Position numbers and translations under genes: made by a program
Notes under the pieces: generated by a model
What the model saw: only the letters and a program-made list of their open reading frames with translations
The model's database searches: none
What the model was told of the DNA's origin: nothing
Assembly: GCA_964652155.1 (NCBI GenBank)
Contig: CAZZBK010000132.1
Coordinates: 1-16,320, forward strand
Reading direction: 5' to 3'
DNA length: 16,320 nucleotides
Source: CAZZBK01 sp964652155
GTDB lineage: Bacteria; Planctomycetota; Planctomycetia; Pirellulales; PNKZ01
Shown here: positions 1 through 6,416 of the stretch, piece after piece
Layout of the letters: each line of letters opens with the position of its first letter
How positions within the stretch are numbered: position 1 is the first letter of the stretch

Positions 1-84
1 CTCATCCCTCATCCCTCATCCCTCATCCCTCATCCCTCATCCCTCATCCCTCATCCCTCATCCTTCATCCTTCATCCTTTATTT
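1..84. repeat. Heptamer microsatellite (CTCATCC)n
   Basis: Nine perfect tandem copies of the 7-bp unit CTCATCC occupy 1-63. Two C-to-T variants (TTCATCC) follow at 64-77, and a decayed unit TTTATTT covers 78-84. The array starts at the window edge, so its true length is unknown. On the minus strand the unit reads GGATGAG, and the array begins right at the TAA stop (81-79) of the cytochrome gene; the last decayed unit overlaps that stop. The variant units lie next to the gene and the perfect ones farther away, as expected if the array grows and homogenises away from the constrained coding end. Seven is not a multiple of three, so the array cannot be a continuing protein repeat. Its function is unknown, and slippage-generated DNA is the simplest reading. 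Confidence 0.95.
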
Positions 85-3000
85 CGTCGCCAGCGGTTGG
101 GTCGAGCGGAGGTAGGCGAACAGATCGCGGACTTGCTCGTCGGTGAAGTCCTTCAGCGCCCCCTCGGGCATTACCGAGCGTGGGATCGCGGCCAACTCTT
201 CGATGTCGCCCCGCGAAATGATCACGCTCTGGCCATCGATGCCGCGAATCACCACGACCCGGCTGTCCTGATCGGCGATGAAGCCGTTGAGCGTGCGGCC
301 GTCGGTCGTGACGACGACAAAATTCTCGTACCCTTCGCGAATCTGCGCGCTGGGGTTCACGACGTTGACAAGCATCGTGGTCAGGTCATCTCGCTTGTAA
401 CTGGTGAGGTCGGGCCCGATGCGTCCCCCTTCGGCAAACAGCACATGGCATTTGCCGCAGTTGCCCATGAACAGCTTGCGTCCCTGGTAGGGGTTGCCGG
501 CTGCGGAGGAGATTACGCCTTGATAGCGCTCGATGAGCTTGTGCATCTCGGCGCTGGTGGCCCCCTGGATTTCGCCCCAATGTTTTTTGACCAGTTCGGC
601 GATGCGTGGCTCGCGATGGAAGAGCATTTTTCGCACGACGTCGGCACTGATTGACTTGGCCGGGATCTCACCCGAGTCGATGGCTTGCAGCCACGCCAGG
701 GTCCAGGCCTTGCGGCTGCTCAAGAGCGTATCGGCGACGCTCCGCACGTCGCTCGACAGACTGCCATACGCGGCCACCACGCGGCGGCCGAGCGGTTCGC
801 TGTCGAAGGGCATCAAGGCGGTGAGGGCTGCCGCGCGAAGCGTGTCATCCTTGGCTGCTGTGACGAGCTTGAGCAGCACGTCGACCGCCGCGACGGGGTG
901 AATCTCGCCGAGGATTTGCACCAGTTGCACGCGTTCGCTGGCTTTGGCTTGCTCGTCGGCGACGATCCGCAGCGCGTCGGCCAGCGCGTCGGCTTGGCCT
1001 TGCCGCAGCCGCAGGGCCAGCGAACCGCCGCCGCTCGCCGCGAGCGCCGCGATCAGCTCCTCGGGCAGAGCGCTGAGCGAGCGTCCCTCGAAAGCCTTTT
1101 CGAAGCCTTGCAGCAGCCGGGCGGCCGAGTCCTTGTCCGGAGCGCGTTGCAGCAGCGCGGCGCAGGCCAGCAGGTCCTTGCGCGAGCCGGCCGTGGCGTA
1201 TCGCCGCATCAGTCGTTCGAGCAGTTGCTCGCGAAAGAGCGGCCGTTGCCAGAGTTGCTCTTCGGCGAACAGTTCCAGCACCGCGTCGCGATCGCTGTCG
1301 GCCTTGGCCTCGATGGCCCACCAGACGAGCAACGGGATGTGAATATCCTGCGCGTCGGCGTCGTGGGCGAGCATTTGTCGCACGATGGGCCACGCCTCGG
1401 CCACACTCAGTCGTCGGGCCGAGGCGGCGAGTTGGCTGCGCACTTCGACGTTCGTCTCTTGTTGCGCCAGCCGATCGAGTCGCTTGGCCAATTCACTGCT
1501 CAGCCGCTTCTCGTCTCCCAGCAGGCGTACCGCCCAGAGTCGCACATAGGGGTTCGCGTGATCGAGCGCCCGCAAGGCCGAGGCCTCGTCGAGTCCTTGT
1601 CGCTGAGCGAGGGCCCAAAACGCCCCCAGGGCGTCGTCCCCCGTGCTCTGTGCGATACGTGAGACCAGTTGAGCGTTGAGCTTCGGGTCGTCTCGCCGGG
1701 CGAGTGTTTCGAGCGCGGCTTGGCGCGTCGTGCGGTTCGCGTCGCCAAGCTTGTCGATCAACTCGGCGCTGGCAAGTTTCGTCAGATTCTGCGAGTGGAG
1801 CTTCGCACCCTTGGCCGAGAGCCGCCAGATGCGTCCTCGTTCGCGATCGATTCGCCCCTGGTAGTGGCTCGCATGATCGATCCGTTGCTCGTACAGGTCG
1901 ACGATGTAGATTGCGCCGTCGGGCCCAACTTGGATGTCGACCGGTCGGAACCACGTGTCGGCGGTCGTCACGGGATGATCGAGGTCCTTGGTCTTGAACG
2001 ACGAGCGATCGGGCTCGAACGACGCGCGGACGATATGGCTTTGCAGCGGGCCCACACCGAAGAGCGAGCCGCGATATTTCTCGCTCAGAGCGCCCCCTTC
2101 GTTGATGACGAACGTGTTGGTGAACCGGGGCACATTATGGTGGGCCATCGCCTCGAAGAACCCGAACGTGTAGGGGTTCGAGAGCGCGCCGTGCTTCTCG
2201 AATCCCTTGCGATAGTAGCCCCCCTGGACATAGTGGAAGCCGCGCGTATTACCGCCGTTGTGACCCGAATACAGGCGGCCTTTGGTGTCGAGTTCGAGAC
2301 CAAAGGCGTTGCCGCCCCCTTCGGCGAACACCTCATAGCGCTTCGTGGCCGGATGATACCGCCAGATGCACTGCCCGAGCGAATGCATCGGCTGCTTGTC
2401 GATCCCCGGGCGGATAATCGCCGCGGTGACCGTGCTCCCTTGCGCGCCATACAGCCACCCGTCGGGACCCCAGCGCAGGTTGTTTGCAATCGAGTGCGAG
2501 TCTTCAATGCCGAACCCTTGCAAGTGGACCTGCGGGTCGCCGTCCGGCACGTCATCGTGATTCGCGTCGGGATAGTACAGCAGATAGGGCGGGTTCAACA
2601 CCCAGACACCGTCCTTGTCGATGGCCACCGACGAGACCAGGCTCAGTCCGTCGACGAAGGTCTTGTGGCTGTCGTAGCGACCGTCGCCATCGGTGTCTTC
2701 GTGGATCGTGACTTTGTCTTGCCCGCGAACATGATGCGGCGGTGCCTGTGGCGTTTTGTCATATACACTGCGGAGGAATTTATCGCGGCTCAGCATTTTT
2801 AGCCCCGCCGGCTCGGGATACTGAATGAACTGCACGACCCACATCCGGCCCCGCGAGTCCCACTTCACGCTCAACGGCTGACGCACGTCCGGTTCGCCCA
2901 CGGCGAGTTCGATTTGCAAATCGTCCGGGACGACAAATCGCTTGAGCGCCTCGGCGGCCGTGAGAGGGCCGTCGTCGTTATCGAGCTTTTTCAACGACGC

Positions 3001-3582
3001 CGCGACCTCGACCGCGTTGTCGAGCCGCGCGAACAACGTGGCCTCAGCGGGTGGAGTGAGTTCATCGAAGCGTGCCCAGGCGGTCGAGTCTCCTGGGCGA
3101 TACTGCCAGTTGCCGGAGAGGCGAATCGCCTCGGACGCGCCGAACACGACCGGAGGGGCGAGGTTGAAGCCCGTGCGGCCGTCCTGTTGGCAGTGTCGCA
3201 GCGCGACCACGTTGAGCCCGTCGGCTTTGACGAGGTTCGCCGGCACGAAGAACCGATCGGTCCCGCCGAGCCCGCTGCGGAAGAACGGGGGAAACTCACC
3301 TGCCGAGCCGATTTTCTGCCCGTTGAAATACACCTCATGGGCCGCGTCGCTGGGCTCGACAAACACCTCCAGATTGCTCCCTTGCCAAGCGGCCGGCAGC
3401 TTCACGAAGGCCCGGTACCAGGCGCGACCTTCCAAGCCCGGCGGCGTACGCTTCCACACCTCGGGAACCTTGACGATCGACCAACTCGTGGCAGGTTCTT
3501 GAGCAGTTAGCGAGTGCGTGACACCGCCGCTGAGCAATAGGATCAGGCTAAACAGCGACGTTGCGAAACTGAAGCGTGGCAT
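79..3582 (-). CDS. Secreted PVC-type dehydrogenase-like / HEAT / cytochrome c protein
   Basis: This is an exported protein of 1167 aa. It has an N-terminal signal peptide (about 1-28, MPRFSF start, hydrophobic core SLFSLILLLSGG). A beta-sandwich resembling the sugar-binding domain of family 2 glycosidases follows (about 30-165, with WYRAFVKLP and EVYFNGQKIG). The PVC-type membrane-bound dehydrogenase domain, a predicted beta-propeller, covers about 210-600 and includes an acidic DTDGDGRYD loop (296-304) that may bind calcium. HEAT-like helical repeats fill about 605-960. The C-terminal haem c domain has CGKCH at 1042-1046 and a likely distal Met1138 in SVMPEG. Proteins of this type are numerous in planctomycetes and are thought to oxidise sugars or other substrates outside the cytoplasm and pass electrons to haem, but the substrate is unknown. 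I chose ATG 3582 because GGAAG lies 9 nt upstream; a TTG nine bases farther out (3591) has no room for that site. queG lies upstream on the same strand. Confidence 0.9.
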   Translation of the reverse strand: MPRFSFATSLFSLILLLSGGVTHSLTAQEPATSWSIVKVPEVWKRTPPGLEGRAWYRAFVKLPAAWQGSNLEVFVEPSDAAHEVYFNGQKIGSAGEFPPFFRSGLGGTDRFFVPANLVKADGLNVVALRHCQQDGRTGFNLAPPVVFGASEAIRLSGNWQYRPGDSTAWARFDELTPPAEATLFARLDNAVEVAASLKKLDNDDGPLTAAEALKRFVVPDDLQIELAVGEPDVRQPLSVKWDSRGRMWVVQFIQYPEPAGLKMLSRDKFLRSVYDKTPQAPPHHVRGQDKVTIHEDTDGDGRYDSHKTFVDGLSLVSSVAIDKDGVWVLNPPYLLYYPDANHDDVPDGDPQVHLQGFGIEDSHSIANNLRWGPDGWLYGAQGSTVTAAIIRPGIDKQPMHSLGQCIWRYHPATKRYEVFAEGGGNAFGLELDTKGRLYSGHNGGNTRGFHYVQGGYYRKGFEKHGALSNPYTFGFFEAMAHHNVPRFTNTFVINEGGALSEKYRGSLFGVGPLQSHIVRASFEPDRSSFKTKDLDHPVTTADTWFRPVDIQVGPDGAIYIVDLYEQRIDHASHYQGRIDRERGRIWRLSAKGAKLHSQNLTKLASAELIDKLGDANRTTRQAALETLARRDDPKLNAQLVSRIAQSTGDDALGAFWALAQRQGLDEASALRALDHANPYVRLWAVRLLGDEKRLSSELAKRLDRLAQQETNVEVRSQLAASARRLSVAEAWPIVRQMLAHDADAQDIHIPLLVWWAIEAKADSDRDAVLELFAEEQLWQRPLFREQLLERLMRRYATAGSRKDLLACAALLQRAPDKDSAARLLQGFEKAFEGRSLSALPEELIAALAASGGGSLALRLRQGQADALADALRIVADEQAKASERVQLVQILGEIHPVAAVDVLLKLVTAAKDDTLRAAALTALMPFDSEPLGRRVVAAYGSLSSDVRSVADTLLSSRKAWTLAWLQAIDSGEIPAKSISADVVRKMLFHREPRIAELVKKHWGEIQGATSAEMHKLIERYQGVISSAAGNPYQGRKLFMGNCGKCHVLFAEGGRIGPDLTSYKRDDLTTMLVNVVNPSAQIREGYENFVVVTTDGRTLNGFIADQDSRVVVIRGIDGQSVIISRGDIEELAAIPRSVMPEGALKDFTDEQVRDLFAYLRSTQPLATK

Positions 3583-3663
3583 GAGAGGCAACTTCCGCGA
3601 GGCAGGATATCGGGATCGGACGATCGAGCGGTCCCCACATCATAACCCGCGGCGATGGGGGTG

Positions 3664-4698
3664 TCAGCCAGCGGAGTTATCTTCGATCTGCTTGATTGCC
3701 CAGCGGCAAGCGTCGCGGACCAGCTCATCGGCGTCGGCAGCGCCGCGCCGCAGTGCGTCGAGCGCGCCGCGGGCGCGTTGATTGCCCAGCACGATGGCCG
3801 CGTTGCGCAAGATGCCTCGCCGCCGCGCGCGCCATAACGGCGAGTCCTTGAATCGACGCCGAAACGCAGCCTCGTCCAGCGCGAAGAGCGCCGGCAATTC
3901 GACGGGGTTCATCCCCGCGCGAGGTTGGAACTCAAGCAGGTCGTTGGGCTCGACGCGATGATTCCAAGGACAAACGTCCTGGCAGACATCGCAGCCAAAG
4001 AGCCAGTCGCCGACGCCGTCACGCAACGGCTCGGGGATCGCGTCGCGCAGCTCGATGGTGAGGTAACTGATGCAGCGTCGCGCGTCGAGCACATACGGCG
4101 CGACGAAGGCGTTGGTCGGACACGCATCGAGGCACGCGCGGCAGGTGCCGCAGTGATCGACAGCGAACGGCGCGTCGTATTCCAACACCTGATCGGTAAT
4201 CAGCGCGGCGAGAAAGAACCAGCTTCCCCAAGTGCGATTGAGCAGGAGCGTGTTCTTGCCGATCCAGCCGAGGCCGGCCAACTGGGCAAACTCGCGCTCC
4301 AAGAGCGGGGCGGTGTCGACCACGCCCCGCACGAGCGCGTCGGGGACTTGTGCGCGGAGCCAGTCGGCCAGCGCGTGTAACCGCGAGTGGATCGTGTCGT
4401 GATAGTCGGCTCCCCAGGCGTAGCGCGAGACCCGTCCCTGGCTGGGTTCAAGCTCTGCGGGCTCAGCGGTCCGATAGGGGAGCGCGAGCAGCAGCAGGCT
4501 GCGGGCCCCATCGAGCACGGCGCGCGGATGCCGGTAGGCCTCGCGCCGCTCGCTCAGGTAGTGCATTTCACCGGCAAAGCCAGCCGCGAGCCAGTCGTCG
4601 AGCCGCGCGTCTCCCGGTGGCGGCACGGCCGGCGTGGCCCCGGCGAGGGCAAAACCCAGCCGGCGGGCTTCGGCTTTGAGGGGCTCGGTGAGCGACAT
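3664..4698 (-). CDS. queG: Epoxyqueuosine reductase QueG
   Basis: This cytoplasmic, cobalamin-dependent iron-sulfur enzyme reduces epoxyqueuosine to queuosine at wobble position 34 of tRNAs with GUN anticodons. The sequence shows the family pattern: VVDTAPLLER with the conserved Asp128, then GLGWIGKN. The first ferredoxin-type cluster motif has Cys183, Cys186, Cys189 and Cys193 (CGTCRACLDACP). The second has Cys236, Cys239 and Cys243 (CDVCQDVCPW). A C-terminal HEAT-like helical region covers about 285-344. At 344 aa it has the normal length for the family and looks intact. The start is ATG 4698 (MSLTEPLK), because the family N-terminus begins about there; TTG 4725 would add nine residues with no support. 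Its stop lies 81 bp before the start of the downstream cytochrome gene, so co-transcription is possible but no functional link is evident. Confidence 0.95.
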   Translation of the reverse strand: MSLTEPLKAEARRLGFALAGATPAVPPPGDARLDDWLAAGFAGEMHYLSERREAYRHPRAVLDGARSLLLLALPYRTAEPAELEPSQGRVSRYAWGADYHDTIHSRLHALADWLRAQVPDALVRGVVDTAPLLEREFAQLAGLGWIGKNTLLLNRTWGSWFFLAALITDQVLEYDAPFAVDHCGTCRACLDACPTNAFVAPYVLDARRCISYLTIELRDAIPEPLRDGVGDWLFGCDVCQDVCPWNHRVEPNDLLEFQPRAGMNPVELPALFALDEAAFRRRFKDSPLWRARRRGILRNAAIVLGNQRARGALDALRRGAADADELVRDACRWAIKQIEDNSAG

Positions 4699-4814
4699 CG
4701 GGAAAAATCTCGCGTCTGAGGGCAATTCGTCGATTGTAGTCGCCGCGGATCGGATTAGGCTGGAATTAGCTATCGTGCTGGATTTGACGAATTTGCCGTC
4801 GGAGCTTTGCTGCC

Positions 4815-5231
4815 ATGAACCGTCTTCGCGCCGTGCCGCTGCTGGTGGCTGTGTGTTGGCTCGCCCCCCTGGAATCGCAACAGGCCCAGGCTCAGTGGGG
4901 CGGCTGGGGGAACGGTTTCGGGTTCGGCTCTCCGTACAATTGGGCCGTCAGCGAGCGGCCCCCCTACTTCGCGATCCACCCACCGGTCTATTATCGTCAT
5001 CCGGTCGCGCACAACTACGGTTACAGCCCCTACGCGCGGCCGGCCATGCTGTGGAGCCAAGCCGACAACTCCAGCCGGTCGGTTGTGATTTACAACCACT
5101 ACGTGAGCGGCAACGCCCCGGCTGCGGCCGAGAAACCCATCGAGCCGCTGATGATTACCAATCCGCACTTCAAACCCGACGCCAAGTCCGAAGTCGTCCC
5201 GGCTCCCATGCCCAAAGCGGGACAAAAGTAG
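4815..5231 (+). CDS. Small secreted Tyr/Pro-rich protein, function unknown
   Basis: This 138-aa protein begins with a signal peptide (MNRLRAVPLLVAVCW core, likely cleavage after QAQA near residue 26). A Gly/Trp/Phe-rich segment (QWGGWGNGFGFGSPYNW) follows, then a Tyr/Pro-rich stretch (PPYFAIHPPVYYRHP, NYGYSPYARP) and a Lys/Pro-rich polar tail. I recognise the PPYF-HPPVYY pattern from small exported planctomycete proteins, but no biochemical role is known for it. The ATG start at 4815 is supported by GGAG at 4801-4804, 10 nt upstream. The gene is divergent from queG, with about 115 bp between the two starts. It is followed by a long non-coding stretch and appears monocistronic. It contains only one cysteine, inside the signal peptide, and no catalytic motif is visible. 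A structural or surface role is a guess. Confidence 0.75.
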   Translation: MNRLRAVPLLVAVCWLAPLESQQAQAQWGGWGNGFGFGSPYNWAVSERPPYFAIHPPVYYRHPVAHNYGYSPYARPAMLWSQADNSSRSVVIYNHYVSGNAPAAAEKPIEPLMITNPHFKPDAKSEVVPAPMPKAGQK

Positions 5232-5598
5232 CCGTTATTGATCCTCGGATCATCCGCTGAACAGGCCGAGCTACGCGAGGCCGGTATGATCGGACTCCGG
5301 TTGGTCGTCCGACTTAGGGCCTATCCTAAAACCGAAATGCGAGGGGGACGGCCCCAATTTGCTTCGCAGGCTTCCCAAATTTGGGACAGTCCCCGTCGGT
5401 TTTAGGATAGGCTCTTCATTTAATTACCTGAACCTCATAAGCCCCTCCGCTCGCAGCACCAGCAGCCGCCGAACCGCTCTGGACCTGCGGCGTGAAATCG
5501 CTATCATGCCTCCCCTCGCGCGGCGTGTGTGCATGACGGAGACACGTGTGTGGGGCGTAGGAGTCGATTCGCACTTCCCAAGAATGGAGTCTGGGGAA
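5232..5598. other. Non-coding stretch between two secreted-protein genes
   Basis: This 367-bp stretch has no credible gene. The reading frame of the downstream lipoprotein is open from 5359, but that part starts inside the inverted-repeat element and lacks a ribosome binding site, so it is treated as untranslated. The stretch contains a short perfect palindrome (TGATCCTCGGATCA, 5239-5252) just after the upstream stop codon, then the inverted-repeat element (5317-5414). The remaining roughly 185 bp (5415-5598) presumably carries the lipoprotein promoter. No convincing -35/-10 pair was seen. Confidence 0.6.
5317..5414. repeat. 98-bp inverted-repeat element (MITE/REP-like)
   Basis: The arms GCCTATCCTAAAACCGA (5319-5335) and TCGGTTTTAGGATAGGC (5396-5412) are perfect 17-bp reverse complements. 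They extend to 19 bp with one mismatch (5317-5335 with 5396-5414). Inside the loop a second pair (GGGGAC 5344-5349 with GTCCCC 5389-5394) and a CCCAATTT / AAATTTGGG pair with one extra base allow the whole element to fold into one long interrupted hairpin. It encodes nothing, and no transposase is nearby. No clear target-site duplication is visible at its borders. Size and structure fit a non-autonomous transposon derivative or a REP-type palindrome; acting also as a bidirectional transcription stop is possible but there is no adjacent U-run. Confidence 0.75.
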
Positions 5599-6237
5599 AT
5601 GAAGCGGGGACTGTGGCTCGTGCTGTTCGTGGCGTTACTTGGCTGTCGTCAGCGACAGATGACCAGCGCCGTCGATCCCTTTACCTTTGGTCGCACGACG
5701 GTGCCGCCTCCTCCGGCGACGATGGCGGTCCCATCGGGGACGATCCAGCCTTGGAACCCCAACGCGACGACGGTTCCGGCCTTGGGCGCGCCGCCGGGCA
5801 CGTATGCCCCAGGTGCCGCCGGGACGACGCTGCCGGCCTCGCCCTACGCGGCTCCGCCCGGCTATGGGTATCCGGCGGGGACGACTGCGTCCCCTTATAC
5901 TGCGTCCCCTTATACTGCGCCCCCCTATACTGCGCCAGGCTATTCAGCCCCCGGAGCGACCGCGCCAGGGTACACGAATCCAGGCTACTCGGCCCCGGCG
6001 GGCTCGTATCCTCCGGTGACCGCCCCGTTGCCGTCGGGGACGCAACCCGCGCCCTACACCGGAAGCGAATGGGGTCCGGCTGAGAGCGGCGTGCGATTTG
6101 CCGGAGGCACGGTCGACAGTTCCCGGCTGATGCCGGTCAGTGCCACGCAAATTGCCAACTCGATTCCGCCTCTGACCGAGCTTGGCCGCGCGCCGTTGCG
6201 GACCACCGACATCTCGAATCTGCCGCCGACGCGTTAA
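5599..6237 (+). CDS. Pro/Gly/Tyr-rich lipoprotein, function unknown
   Basis: This 212-aa predicted lipoprotein has an N-terminus MKRGLWLVLFVALLGC that is a short signal peptide ending in a lipobox (ALLGC, Cys16), so it should be lipid-anchored. The middle (about 40-150) is low-complexity and dominated by Pro, Gly, Ala, Thr and Tyr. It includes pentapeptides such as SPYTA, SPYTA, PPYTA, PGYSA and PGYTN. The C-terminal 60 residues are more ordinary in composition (SGVRFAGGTVDSSRLM). The start is ATG 5599: GGAG at 5586-5589 sits 9 nt upstream and the lipobox falls at the right distance. The in-frame ATG at 5584 lacks such a site. No enzymatic motif is visible. A flexible cell-wall or surface spacer is an inference from composition only. 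Confidence 0.75.
   Translation: MKRGLWLVLFVALLGCRQRQMTSAVDPFTFGRTTVPPPPATMAVPSGTIQPWNPNATTVPALGAPPGTYAPGAAGTTLPASPYAAPPGYGYPAGTTASPYTASPYTAPPYTAPGYSAPGATAPGYTNPGYSAPAGSYPPVTAPLPSGTQPAPYTGSEWGPAESGVRFAGGTVDSSRLMPVSATQIANSIPPLTELGRAPLRTTDISNLPPTR
5884..5943 (+). repeat. 15-bp tandem repeat inside the lipoprotein gene
   Basis: Four consecutive 15-bp units of the type ACTGCGTCCCCTTAT occupy 5884-5898, 5899-5913, 5914-5928 and 5929-5943. The first two are identical, the third differs at two positions, and the fourth is more diverged. Each unit encodes one pentapeptide of the (S/P)PYTA or PGYSA series. The near-identity at nucleotide level indicates recent duplication by slippage and a region whose length may vary between strains without breaking the frame. 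Confidence 0.9.
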
Positions 6238-6333
6238 TCGCTCCGGGCTTGGCGCGGCAAATCCGGCGTGGTCGTTCGGAGCGGAAGATTCCGCATAATT
6301 CGGCGACTTGCCGGGGGGCTTGCCACGAGGGTG

Positions 6334-6339
6334 TATAAT
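6334..6339 (+). promoter_or_regulatory. Possible -10 box upstream of the SecA-like gene
   Basis: A perfect TATAAT stands in an AT-poor context at 6334-6339, 77 nt before the chosen GTG start. The best -35 candidate (TTGCCG, 6308-6313) is poorly matched and 20 bp away, so this is only a candidate promoter for the block that runs to 12235. Confidence 0.3.
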
Positions 6340-6416
6340 TGAGCGTGCAGGGATCGACCGTGCCGGCAAGGCACGTGGCGGTCGCATGGATAAGTCCGCT
6401 CAACTTGGGAAGCACC

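Noticed and set aside
1..84. CRISPR-like array
   Set aside because: The 7-bp units are contiguous with no spacers, so it is a simple microsatellite.
685..2802. Long plus-strand open frames (325 and 377 aa) opposite the cytochrome gene
   Set aside because: They lie antisense to a protein with clear domains and motifs, have Arg/Val/Gly-rich composition typical of GC-rich antisense frames, and show no family features.
3633..3659. CCCC..ATC / GAT..GGGG hairpin between queG and the cytochrome gene
   Set aside because: The pairing is interrupted and short and there is no T-tract on the relevant strand.
5239..5252. Palindrome TGATCCTCGGATCA as a terminator of the 138-aa gene
   Set aside because: Short stem, tiny loop and no following T-run; not convincing as an intrinsic terminator.
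5359..5598. N-terminal extension of the lipoprotein by 80 residues
   Set aside because: It would start inside the inverted-repeat element and place the lipoprotein signal peptide in the middle of the protein.
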